This document shows, piece by piece, positions 24,080 to 34,479 of a stretch of 64,000 nt of DNA; within the stretch, counting starts at the first letter, position 1, and every line of letters starts with the position of its first letter. Source of the DNA: Sarcophilus harrisii. Its lineage: Eukaryota > Chordata > Mammalia > Dasyuromorphia > Dasyuridae. The stretch covers positions 331,876,374 through 331,940,373 of the forward strand of contig NC_045426.1 of NCBI RefSeq assembly GCF_902635505.1. Direction: 5' to 3'. The notes beneath the pieces were generated by a model that saw nothing but the letters and a program-made list of their open reading frames with translations, was not told where the DNA came from and did not search any database. Made by a program: the position numbers and the translations under genes.

Positions 24080-24099
24080 GTGACACAGTTAAAAATAAA

Positions 24100-25035
24100 A
24101 TGGACAAGAGAAATTACACAGCTGTGACTGAGTTCTTCCTGGTTGGACTTTCTCATTACCCAGGTCTTCAGATGTTTCTTTATGCCATCTGCCTGGTGAT
24201 GTACTTGGTGATTTTGTTGGGAAACAGCATGCTCATTATCATCAGCATCTTGGATCCCCACCTTCACACACCTATGTACTTTTTCCTTGGAAACCTCTCC
24301 TTCTTGGATATCTGTTACACATCCTCCTCTATCCCTCAAATGCTGGTGACTGTTATGTCAGAGAGGAAATCCATTTCTTTCATTGGTTGTGCACTACAGA
24401 TGATACTTTCTTTAGGGCTGGGGTGTACAGAATGCATTCTCTTGGCAGTAATGGCTTTTGACCGATATGTTGCCATCTGTAATCCCTTGAGATATACCAT
24501 AATAATGAACAATGGACTTTGTATTCAGATGGCAGCTTGGACCTGGATAATAGGGTGTTTAAACACTTTGCTACCCTCTGTGCTTGCCCTGATAAAACCT
24601 TTCTGTGGAAATACCATTGATCACCTTACCTGTGAAATCTTGGCTCTGCTCAAGCTTATCTGTGGAGACATCTCCATCAATGTGTTACTCCTAACAGTTG
24701 GCAGTATTCTCTACTTACTCACTCCTCTGCTACTCATTTTCTTTTCTTATGTCTTCATCCTCTCCACTATCCTGAGGATCAACTCTAGTGAAGGGAGGAA
24801 GAAAGCCTTTTCCACCCGTTCAGCCCATCTGACTGTAGTGATCTTATTCTATGGTTCAGCTCTTTTCATGTACATAAAGCCCAAGTCTAAGGACACCAAG
24901 ATTTTTGATGAAATTTTTGGATTGTCCTATGGAGTCATCACCCCAATGTTGAATCCCATTATCTACAGTCTGAGAAACAAAGAAGTAAAAGATGCTGTGG
25001 AAAAATTCCTATTGAAAAACCTTTACTTAAAGTGA
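24100..25035 (+). CDS. OR13D1: Olfactory receptor 13D1-like, copy 1 (intact frame, Arg in KAFSTC motif)
   Basis: Odorant receptor GPCR of 311 aa in a single coding exon. Motifs: glycosylation site N5-Y-T, GN 41-42, [16 protein letters not shown] 55-70, Cys97, [10 protein letters not shown] 118-127, loop-2 cysteines 169/178/188, [12 protein letters not shown] 282-293. The frame extends upstream in phase to an ATG at 23,992 (347 aa). I prefer the ATG at 24,100 because a good splice acceptor (ATTGCAG, AG at 24,078-24,079) lies 20 bases upstream and the same arrangement is seen in copy 3. Human OR13D1 is, from memory, also annotated with a long N-terminus containing AGD before the METRN start, so the longer form cannot be excluded. 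KAFSTC reads KAFSTR: Arg240 replaces the near-invariant Cys at the start of TM6. AATAAA at 25,274-25,279 is a candidate poly(A) signal. Tandem relatives lie at 38,083 and 56,963. Confidence 0.93.
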   Translation: MDKRNYTAVTEFFLVGLSHYPGLQMFLYAICLVMYLVILLGNSMLIIISILDPHLHTPMYFFLGNLSFLDICYTSSSIPQMLVTVMSERKSISFIGCALQMILSLGLGCTECILLAVMAFDRYVAICNPLRYTIIMNNGLCIQMAAWTWIIGCLNTLLPSVLALIKPFCGNTIDHLTCEILALLKLICGDISINVLLLTVGSILYLLTPLLLIFFSYVFILSTILRINSSEGRKKAFSTRSAHLTVVILFYGSALFMYIKPKSKDTKIFDEIFGLSYGVITPMLNPIIYSLRNKEVKDAVEKFLLKNLYLK

Positions 25036-25273
25036 ATGTGATATACTTTAAGGCTCACAATAGATTGGTTTTGTGTCTTGGATGTTGTTCTTTGAATTAC
25101 AATATTGCCATTCAAAACAATGTGGCTGCAAATTTTAATTTGTGATCCTCCTCCTTTCCACACAAGGTGTGTATGTACCTCATTTGAGGTGCAGTTCCAT
25201 TCTATCGTCTATTGCCATGGATTGTCTACAACTCTGCCTCTTTGACTCATGAAGTTTCAGAAACTTTTACTAA

Positions 25274-25279
25274 AATAAA
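25274..25279 (+). terminator. Candidate poly(A) signal, OR13D1-like copy 1
   Basis: AATAAA lies about 240 bases after the stop codon. The aligned position in copy 2 (39,278-39,283) keeps AATAAA, and in copy 3 it is AACAAA. Conservation between paralogues in otherwise drifting 3' flank is the only support. Confidence 0.4.
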
Positions 25280-25280
25280 T

Positions 25281-25293
25281 CTCTCTCTCTCTC

Positions 25294-25325
<32 letters not shown>
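25281..25325 (+). repeat. CT then CA microsatellite after OR13D1-like copy 1
   Basis: (CT)7 or so followed by (AC)15 or so, directly after the candidate poly(A) signal. The aligned sites in copies 2 and 3 are a CT-rich run and a CA/TA run. Confidence 0.9.
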
Positions 25326-25328
<3 letters not shown>

Positions 25329-25574
25329 TGGTACTCATATACTGACAATTAGCAAAAATGTTTCCAGTTGCTCAGTTTCAGATTTAGAAGAATTAACCTA
25401 ATTTTTCATTAAAATACAAGAACTTTTTAGAAAATATTATGGAATATATTTATGTATTCATGAATATAGCCAAGAAATTTCTGAAGAATTTATACTACAT
25501 TGTATAAAATTATATAAAAGATAAAGGGATGTTAATTAAATGGTCGTGATTCTGAGAAGTTGCAGCATTACAGG

Positions 25575-26060
25575 TATTGAAGAATCACTGCATCTCAGAT
25601 TTGGAAGGAATATCAAAAGTCTTCTGGTACAATTCATACCTGATAAAAGTTCCAATCTCATCCAATATCCAATATATATCCAATGTCCAAATTTCATGCA
25701 ATAAATTCATCCCCTTAAGGCAATTATTCCCATTTTGGTCTCTCCAATTGTAAGAGAATTTTTTTTACATCAAGCCTGTTAGAACCCCTAAAATTTACTG
25801 ATTTAGTGCTTAGTTTTATGTGCCTGGCATATGGTAAGTACTTAGAAGCTGGGAAGAAGTAGAACAAGTCAATTCTTCATACACAGGGTAATCTTTCAAA
25901 TACTTGAAAACAAATATCATGTTACCTGTAGATCTTCTTAGCTTAAAATTAATCCAAGTATGGCATAAATTTCAAGTACTTCATCTTAGTCTTCTTTCCC
26001 TTTAAACTTTATAGTTTATCTATTTCCTTTCTAAAATAAGCTGTATATAACTTAATATTA
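25575..26060 (-). mobile_element. CR1/L3-like 3' tail, antisense, unit 1
   Basis: Decayed sequence like the CR1/L3 3' part read antisense: tctcagatttggaagg, ttgtaagagaattttttttacatcaagcct, then caaatacttgaaaacaaatatcatgtta. Related pieces at 39,580-39,950 and 58,440-59,000 follow copies 2 and 3, so it was present in the ancestral unit. Confidence 0.5.
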
Positions 26061-28190
26061 TTTTGATTGAATGAATAGCAAAATCTTCATGACTTACTTA
26101 GTTACTGCATTGCATTAAAAATGTTTGAAGTCCCATATAATCTATAGACCTTTGGGATAAAATGGTATTATTGAGTACTTGTAAGGAAAAATTTGGGGAA
26201 GACATTGTGTTTGAAATAAAATTCCATAAATTACTTTAAAAATTCAAATTCTCTTCAGGACAATACTTTTCCTGATCTCATAAACTATTCTCACTATTTT
26301 GTATTTAAATTTTATATATTTATTATATATATATTTTTGAAAGTAAATGTCCTACCCTATAGAATTTAGGTTCCTTGAAATTAGAGATATTTTTCTTTTT
26401 TTTTTCTTTTTGTCCCCTATGACTAGCATAGTACATATTCCTTAGTAGCATTTGATAAATGTTTGTCATTGATAATTTGGAAATTAATCTAGTAGGAAAT
26501 CTTAGTAGAGAGAAGAAGAAATTATTATCCTTGAATATTTGACCTTTATTATGGATCACAAATGATAAACAATTTAACACATCTTTTCAATTTCAGTGAC
26601 TTTTGAATGCAACCAACATAAAATAAGTCAATAAAAAAGTTGTGAATACAACATTTCATCTGATAACTCAATTTAATTAATGTTATAAAATCGATGACAA
26701 GTTTTTGTTTCATGAAATATATTTATTTGTTTATATTTTGTTTTGTATTTTGGGCTACATGTTGATAAATTGTTATTATTATTTTTGAAAAGTTTATGAA
26801 ACTGTTATCTTGGTTGAAAAAAGGATTTTCTTTGGGGGCAAAGCAATTAGGGTTACATGACTTGTCCAGAATCACACAGCTAGTAAGAAGTGGAAAAAAA
26901 ATTTAGGTAGTATTATTCAATACTGGACACATACATACATATATACATGTGTGTGTGTATAAATCTGGGTTTTTGAATTAACCACCTCCATGTAAAAGGA
27001 ATCATTTTCATTATGTGAAAACTCCTTCACTGAATTAGGCACTAAAGACTTAGAGACCTCTCTGTTGAATCAATCAATCAAAAGCAACTTAAAAGGTAAG
27101 ATAAAACAGGAAATATATTATATTTGTTTGATGAAATTCAGCCATAACAAACTGGATAAAGTCAGCAAGCTAGTTTAGAATTTGAGATTTGAATATCTGG
27201 CAGTTTGTGGTAAGATATCTGTTACAGGAATCACTTAGGGAGGAAAATCTATGCATTGACTTTGGTCTTAGTTTCTCTCTCTCTCACTTTTCTACCTCTA
27301 TCCTTCCATCAAAGGAGGATCTTGTAAATTTCAGAGTACTAGGTTAGGGGATTATTATTTGGTTTCCTAGTGTTCCCATAATAGCAGTGATTTGTGGTGT
27401 CATCTGCATTGGAAACCAAAGACAAATTAGGCCCAAATTAGAAAAGACAACTTTAAGACTCTACAAGGAGTCCTGCAGAAAAGCTTTACCTAATGGTTTT
27501 CATGCCTATGGAAATTTCAAGAGGACCTCAAAAAGCAGGGGAAAGGGCTTCAACTAAGATCTACAAGTTATCCCTTTCTTATTACATGTGTTCATTAAAT
27601 TGGAGTCCAGTTTCCCCTAATATGTTAAAGACTGGATTGGAGGTAGAACAAGCAGGGGACATATTTCTTATTGATGATATCAGATCATAGAGGAAAGTAG
27701 ACTTTAAGGTTTTATTCACCAAACTGTTTTTAAAACCATCCTCAGCCCCCTCAGAGCTATCCCCAGGAATCTGAGTGCAAAAGCAGTTAGCTATCTTCTG
27801 TGGAACTACTTTGCCATTATGAATGGGACAGTAGCTTCAGAGCCTCCACACACAAACACATAATATTTGGAATTTAACCTTCTCTGAGAGACTATATAAT
27901 GAATAGTTTATTTACTAAATCAATATTTCAAATTGATTCAGAATAATACACATTTTTATGCTTACCAATATCTTTCAAAAATTATGGTGCTAAAACTGTA
28001 TTCTAGTGTCTACCAAAGTACAGAGGAGTAGTGACCACCTTGTTCCTAGAAGCTACATCTCTCTAAATGCAGCTCCAAATATTATTGGTGTTGGGATTTT
28101 TCTTTTTACACATTACATCACTGGCTTGTGTTAATCTTATAAATTTTTATAAGATTTTTAAAAATCCAAAATTTTTAAATTTTTAAAAAA
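26060..28190. other. Unassigned sequence right of unit 1
   Basis: Only an antisense SINE piece (26,825) is recognised. The 27,200-27,900 part is less AT-rich and could be an old LTR or unique sequence, but I found no termini or target duplications. Confidence 0.35.
26825..26930 (-). mobile_element. tRNA-related SINE fragment, antisense
   Basis: gggttacatgacttgtccag, aatcacacagctagtaagaa: antisense SINE head, truncated. Confidence 0.5.
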
Positions 28191-29400
28191 AATTTTTTAA
28201 AGATCTTTTTGGATCTTGATTATTATCAGTTATTCCACCCCTTTTGTATCATCTGAAGTTTGGATTTAGATATTTAGATAACCCTTTACCCAAATTGTTC
28301 ATAATGTCAAACTATATAGCATCAAATATATCTCATCATATTCTAATGAAACCAATAATATTTTTTCTTTGAGTTTGGTTATTTGATCTGCTCTAACTCC
28401 ATCTAATTATATTATCATCTATTCTATGTCCCTCCATTTTTTACAAGAATAATACAAGACACTTTATCAAGTACTTTGTTAATGTATAAGCAAAATATTT
28501 TCACAAAATTCTCTTAATAAAAAGTAATTAAAATAACCTGTGAAAACAGGGACCAAATCTGAGCTGACATAACCTGTTGTTAAAGAATTTAGAAATCATT
28601 GCTTACTTTTATACATGTTTGCTCAATTTTTAATGATCCAATTCTATAATTTCCCCAACAATTCAAGGAATTCATTGGCATTTATTTTATAAAATCCCAC
28701 AATCTTGTAGTATTTTTCTAATTATTAATTATATTTCACATTTTATGGATGAGCAATCACATTTGTTAGTTCTTCTGCAGTAATATGAGACAGGCTGAAA
28801 TTTATTAAGGATAACTACTCATTCTCATATCTACTTAATTATCTTAGATATCAAGGCACTGTTAGCCATTTTGGTTTTGTAATTTCCTTTGCAAAGGTCA
28901 TTGTCTTCAAACAGAAAATAGAAAGAAATATAAACATAGCCCCTTTGTATCTTCTCTTAACTGCCATTATTTCATTTATCCCCCAAGCCATAATATTTCT
29001 TTGATCTGCCTATTTCTTTCCATGTAGCTAGTTCTAAACCTAAGCACTAACATTATTTCAACAGGACTCATCAAAATGCTTAATTTCTAAATATTCTAGA
29101 CAAATTTCTAAGATTATAAATTGGAGAGAAAATGCAGATCTGCATTTATGAAGCAGTTCTTGTAACAATAAAATAACAAGTCTAATCTTAGTACTTATGT
29201 CAATTTTTTGGCTTATTTCTATCTTAGGTACATTTTGGTGCATTTCCTGAGTGCCCATATTCCCCTTTTCAGACAATTTCAGACAAAATTTTGCCTCATT
29301 GAAATTATTTTCCTTTGTACAAGAATTTTATCCTTCAGAATTTCCTATATCACAGAAATCACTTGACTTCTGAGTGAACTAGATTTAAGGAAGTTAGACT
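28190..29400 (-). mobile_element. CR1/L3 LINE remnant, antisense
   Basis: Decayed antisense sequence resembling the CR1/L3 reverse transcriptase region: gacataacctgttgttaaag, aaatcattgcttac, ttaatgatccaattctataa, then ttagttcttctgcagtaat. No open frame; the match is from memory of the family pattern. Confidence 0.45.
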
Positions 29401-29772
29401 TGCACAGAAAAATCAGCATCCCTTTTTTTTACCAGTTATCAAAGTCCAGTGGCAAGACAAACTGGTGATAGTCCAACATGCAGTGGATAACCTAGACATT
29501 TTGGTGTCTGGCCAAAGCAAGTAGACTATTCACCAGGGATTAATTGATGTTATGGGTTTTCACAAACCTGCATCTACACATATACATACAAACACACACA
29601 CATATACACACACAATAGCACATATAAATACATATTTACAAACATTCCAACTTTTTGTGTCTTTCTTAGAGGACAGTGCTGCAAAATGAAAAGAATACTT
29701 CAAATATTGACTGCCCAGTAAAGAACAGAGGGAGATAATGACTATATTATTCCTAAAAACTATCCATTTCAT

Positions 29773-31045
29773 TTTTTTGGTTTTTTAATTTTATTAAAGT
29801 TTTTTATTTACAAAACATATGCATGGGTAATTTTTCAACATTGACCCTTGCAAAACTTTGTGTTCCAAATTTTTCCCTCCTTCCCTTCACCCCCTCCCTT
29901 AGATGGCAGGTAGTCCAATACATGTTAAATATGTTAAAATATATGTTAAATCCAATAAATGTATACATATGTATACAGTTATCTTGCTGCACAAGAAAAA
30001 AATCACATCAAGAAGAAAAAAACTGAGAAAGAAAATAAAATACAAGCAAACAACAACAGAAAGAATAAGAATGCTCCCATAGTTTTCTCTCTGGGTATAG
30101 ATGCCTCTCTTCATCACTGAACAATTGGAACTGCTTTGAATCATCTCATTGTTGAAGAGAGCCACGTCCATCAGAATTGATCATCATATAGTATTGTTGC
30201 TGATATAATGATCTTCTGGTCCTATTCATTTCACTCAACATCAGTTCATGTAAGTCTCTCCATGCCTCTCTAAAATCATCCTGCTGGTCATTTCTTACAA
30301 AAAATAATATTTTATAACATTCATATACCACAATTTACCCAGCTATTCTCCAATTGATGGGCATCCATTCAGTTTCCAAATTCTAGCCATCACAAAAAAG
30401 GCTACCACAAACATTTTTCACACGTGGGTCCCTTTCCCTCCTTTAAGATCTCTTTGGGATATAATCCCAGTAGAAACACGGCTGAGTCAAAGAGTATGCA
30501 CAGTTTGATAACTTTCTGATCATTATTCCAAATGCTTCAGAATGGTTGAATCCATTCACAGTTCCACCAATAATGTATCAATGTCCCAGTTATCCCACAT
30601 CCCCTCCAACATTCATCATCATCTTTTCCTGTCATCTTAGCCAATATGGCAGATATGTAGTGGTATCTCAGAGTTGTCTTAATTTGCATTTCTCTGATCA
30701 ATAGTGATTTGGAGTATTTTTTCATATGACTAGAAATAGTTTCAATTTCTTCATCTGAAAATTGTCTGTTCATATCCTTTGACCATTTATCAATTGGAGA
30801 ATGGTTTGAATTCTTATAAATTTGAGGTAATTTTCTATATATTTTAGAAATGAAGCCTTTATCAGAACCTTTGAATATAAAAATGTTTTCCCAGTTTATT
30901 GCTTCCCTTATAATCTTGTCTGCATTAGTTTTGTTTGTACAAAAACTTTTTAACTTAATATAATCAAAATTATCTATTTTGTGATCAATAATGATCTCCA
31001 GTTCTTCTTTGGTCACAAATTCCTTCCTCCTCCACAAATCTGAAT
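29773..31045 (-). mobile_element. Younger L1 3' end, antisense (C-terminal ORF2 plus 3' UTR)
   Basis: Minus strand reads the C-terminal part of ORF2. One open segment (31,037-30,537) has NRQFSDEEI, HMKKYSKSLLIREMQIKTT, RYHY and a CWRGCG..GTLIHYWW stretch, all typical of the L1 ORF2 C-terminus. The 3' UTR follows, with a pyrimidine-rich run on the + strand near 29,880, and the element ends near 29,773. It is 5'-truncated and less decayed than the other L1 pieces here. Confidence 0.88.
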
Positions 31046-31512
31046 TTTGTCAGAGCAGAGAGCATTCACATATTGGGAGACCATATTATCATAGGAAAAA
31101 GTAGAATTTGCCAGAATATTACATCAGAAAACATGGAAGCAATGAGTTTCCAAGACATCGAATAACCTAGGTGGTAGGACGGACAAATAACTAGAAATAG
31201 AATAACCTGGCTTTAGAAATAATTTTTGTAATGGTAGTGGATAAGAATTTATCTCATCATTCAAAATAGTGATTTCTGTCACACACCACTGTTTGCATGC
31301 CTTCTTTCATGAATTAATATGTCTGAATTATGGGCAACAAAAATTTTTTTAAATGGAAGATGGGGTGTAATAAAAAATATATATAATAATATAAAAATGG
31401 AACTGAAGAGTGAATTTGAAGGAAGCACTCCAAAATGTCTATCATTGTGAGGGACACAAAGACAACCAAGAAAACAAGAAAGAAGAAATACAACCAATGG
31501 ATAGACCAATGG
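31045..31512. other. No gene or clear repeat recognised
   Basis: About 470 bases between the antisense L1 and the SINE, with nothing identifiable. Confidence 0.4.
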
Positions 31513-31735
31513 TAGTACCATGACTAGAGTGCCAGTCCTGAAGTCAGGAAGATTCATCTTCCTCCGTTCAAAGTTGGTCTCTTACTAGCTTTGTGACTCT
31601 GAACAAGTCACATAAACCTGTTTTCTCATCTATAAAATGAACTGCAAGAAAAAGTTGATATACTACTCCAGCGTCTTTGCCAAGAAAACCCCAGATAAGG
31701 TCATGATAAGTCAGACATGATTACCAAAAAGATCA
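31512..31735 (+). mobile_element. Marsupial tRNA-related SINE
   Basis: gactagagtgccagtcctga, gtttgtgactctg-like sequence, ctactccagcgtctttgcca, agaaaaccccagataagg and agtcagacatgatta. Near full length. Confidence 0.8.
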
Positions 31736-31799
31736 ATGACAAAAAAAAATGACCAATGAAGTGGAAAGATATATATGAAATGTAAGAAGGAAAAATATA

Positions 31800-31828
31800 C
31801 ATGTGTGTGTGTGTGTGTGTGTGTGTGA
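31800..31828 (+). repeat. TG microsatellite
   Basis: Uninterrupted (TG)n of about 28 bases. Confidence 0.85.
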
Positions 31829-32040
31829 AATGTAAGAAAAAAATAAAACTTATTGGAAAAGAACAAAGGAAGAATCATACTTTAAGAAAGTGGATGAAAG
31901 GTGCAGGGAACTATTATAAACCACACACTTAGCTAAACTATGACAAAGGTGGGTCAAAATATGTAGAGAAACTTTTATTGATGATAAGTGATAGAAAATA
32001 TCTATCTATATATATTATAAAAGTTGAGATAGTCATACTT

Positions 32041-32287
32041 GGGACAGTTGGATGGCACAAAGAATAGAGTGCCAGGCCTGGAATCAGATTCCTTAGTTCA
32101 AATCTGGTCTCAGAAACATATTAATATATGACCATGGGCAACATACTTTACCCCATTTGTCTCAGTTTCATCTTCTATAAAATCAGCTGGAGAAGGAAAT
32201 TGCAAACCATGCTAGTATCTCCGTCAAGAAAACCAGAAATGGAGTCTTGAAGAAGCAGATATGAATTAAAATGACTGAACAACAGTA
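32041..32287 (+). mobile_element. Marsupial tRNA-related SINE
   Basis: gggacagttggatggcacaa, gagtgccaggcctggaatca, agctggagaaggaaattgca and aaaatgactgaacaacagta. Full length and well kept; the second SINE of this type within 550 bases. Confidence 0.8.
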
Positions 32288-32289
32288 GA

Positions 32290-32640
32290 TATGTTTAATT
32301 GCATTAACATTGTTTTTAAATTCTTCAAACAAAATCAATTTCTTTTAATAAGACAAATAACAATATATAAGAGAAATGGTTGTGGCAAAAATCAGATCAA
32401 CTTTTAACAACTATAATATTTGAGAAAATGCTGAAGTTTGCAAAGGCATCTCTCAATATATAATGGATGAATTGTGAAAAGATATAAGTAGTTTTAGAAG
32501 AGGAAACAAATTGATTTTAAAATGCCCTCCCTCAATAATAATAAAAAAGATCCTAATTTAAACCATTTTGATGTATCACTACATAATTATCAAGCAAAAA
32601 TTATTATTAAAGCCAATGAAAATCAATGTGGACAAGGTTG
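32290..32640 (+). mobile_element. Very old L1 ORF2 fragment
   Basis: Weak match to L1 sequence around the ORF2 C-terminal domain (ttttagaagaggaaaca, then tatcactacata). Low confidence because of decay. It lies directly before the start of unit 2. Confidence 0.35.
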
Positions 32641-33894
32641 TAGATTAACAGAAACAGGTCACTCATTACTTATGGAATTACAGACTTTGATCCAAAACCA
32701 TAGCTGCCAATACACAGTTATAAAAACAAATGTGGGGATTCAAATCAATCATGCATCGTCAATATGCATCCTCAATATAACTATATTACTCCTCCCATGT
32801 TTGGTTTATGAAGAAGAAATTTGAAAGCATCATTTTGTCTGTTGTGCTATCAATTAAAAACATAAAATAAGTTTAATTTAATTGATCATTATAGTATCCC
32901 TGAAGCTTTAAAAGTTAACTTTCACATAGTTCCTATATAAATGTTTAAATTACTTCAGGGATTACAGATTCCTTGAGGAACACTTTGTGTAAGGTTGTGA
33001 AGATGTAAAGTCAAACTTCAGATAAATCCAGTGAAAGATCATTTTTAATCTCCAGGGCATTTAGCTTCAAACATAGTGTTGTTCTCTACTCTAATATCAT
33101 GGTATTACTTTGGAAAGGGAAGCATTCTCAAGCCAGACAATATTTCACAAATATTTTTAATTAAATAGGAATATCACATGGAAGAAAGGTAATACTATAA
33201 ATTAGCTTGAGTAAAAGCAAATGTCTCCATAAAAAAGAATATTGGATAGGATAAATAGATTATATACTTATGAATTTGGTTCTCCCTCAAGTCACCAAGA
33301 CTTGATTCTTAATGTGGTTAAAGTAGTATCTTTGTTTAAAAATAGGAAGAATACCATTTCAATAGAGAAGAGAGAAGCAGTTCTACACCTGACACTTAAA
33401 GGTAAATGAGAAGGGTGAGGACTGTTTTGGAAAGCATTATCTTCAGAGATATCCATGGAAGTGGGAGCTGGGATTGGGTTTTTGGCTAGAAATGTTGAAA
33501 AGGAAGTCACTTTAAAAAAAGAATTTTGGACTCACTGGCTTTTAAGAGGTCTCTCAACTTTTAAATCTGTGATCTTAAAATCCTATGTTTCATGATTTTG
33601 TGTGTAAGACTTGGTGTGAATAATAAAGAAATAAGGAAACATCATGGAAGCTGAAGGCAATTCAAACAAACAAACAAAAAGAGTAGAATTGCAAAGTATG
33701 GTTACTAGAGTAAAATGAATCCATTTCTGAGAAAAATAATCTCTCAACTCTCTTGCTCATGAATGATCTCTCCAGCACTTTTTGCTAGCTTCCACTAAAG
33801 GTTACTTTTGCAATCATATGAACTCTAAGGCTACTTTTAGTTCTAACCTCTATGTTTTAATGTTACTCATCTATCTATTACTTTACTTTCTATA

Positions 33895-34196
33895 TTTCTT
33901 TTTTTTTAAATAGTATTTTATTTTTCCAAATACATGTCAAGACAATTTTTAGGTAGGGATTACTACTGACTTGCTGGGACATTTTCTACCTGCACTATCC
34001 TTTTACCCAAGTGAGAAAGATCTTGCTTGCTGATCTTCCAAGTATCTTGGGCCCAAAGATTGTTTCACCTCATCTTTTTATTGGTTCTCCTGTTCCAGGA
34101 TTTGATTGAGGGCACTGTTTTATAGTTGTCAGGAGGTAAATATAGCTGAGTTAAGGTGATTTACAGCTTACTTTGCCATCTTGGCTCACAGAAGTC
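33895..34196 (-). mobile_element. Internally deleted L1 (5' UTR joined to 3' tail), unit 2
   Basis: On the minus strand a 5'-UTR-like start (ccaagatggcaaagtaagc) is followed about 250 bases later by an L1-type 3' tail (aaaattgtcttgacatgta, then tatttggaaaaataaaata) and poly(A), with no ORF sequence between. The same structure occurs at 50,400-50,686, so it predates the unit 2/3 duplication. Confidence 0.6.
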
Positions 34197-34479
34197 CCTT
34201 CTATATTTTTATTTCAAAGTATTTTTCTGCCTTTACTTTCTACTATTTTCAATTTTAAGGTCCTTTGAAGCCTGCAAAATATTGTCTTCTATTATCCCTG
34301 ATAATTCTGACATCTTCATTTTAATATTCCAAGATTTGTTTTAACTTTAACATTCTATAGTTCTATGATTCCAAATTCACCAAAATTGAATTTAAGACAA
34401 GCAAAGCTAAACAGAGTGCACTATGCATACATGACAGAAAAAATTATTTATGACCCATGTCTCTTAAAAAACTTATTTG

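Larger units (their letters stand above)
18865..26060 (+). repeat. Tandem segmental duplication, unit 1 (carries OR13D1-like copy 1)
   Basis: The left flank near 18,870-19,130 (ctttcacatagttcctatat, then acttcagggattaca and ggaacac) aligns with 32,900-33,000, 49,360-49,450 and, more weakly, 61,160-61,250. The segment caagacattttaggaaatgtg near 19,410 matches the start of the next block at 33,290. A stretch near 20,080-20,180 matches 34,370-34,460. The 3' flank of the OR gene, through a CR1/L3-like tail, matches units 2 and 3. This is the most diverged unit and carries its own insertions, including the LINE at 22,230-23,880. The right edge is uncertain. Confidence 0.7.

Noticed and set aside
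23992-24099. N-terminal extension of OR13D1-like copy 1 as real coding sequence
   Set aside because: It runs across a conserved splice acceptor and shares no OR signal; the ATG at 24,100 matches the family start.
24067-24339. 90-aa minus-strand frame over the OR gene
   Set aside because: Antisense shadow of the OR coding region with no recognisable motif.
27240-27900. Possible additional solo LTR
   Set aside because: Composition is suggestive, but I could find no TG/CA ends with matching target duplications.
28140-28215. A/T palindrome-like stretch (ttttaaaaat, aaaaaaattttttaaag)
   Set aside because: Low-complexity A and T runs give symmetry by chance; no arms with mixed composition.
30537-31037. 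166-aa minus-strand frame as a possible gene
   Set aside because: Its sequence (HMKKYSKSLLIREMQIK and CWRGCG) is the L1 ORF2 C-terminus; it is part of a 5'-truncated L1.
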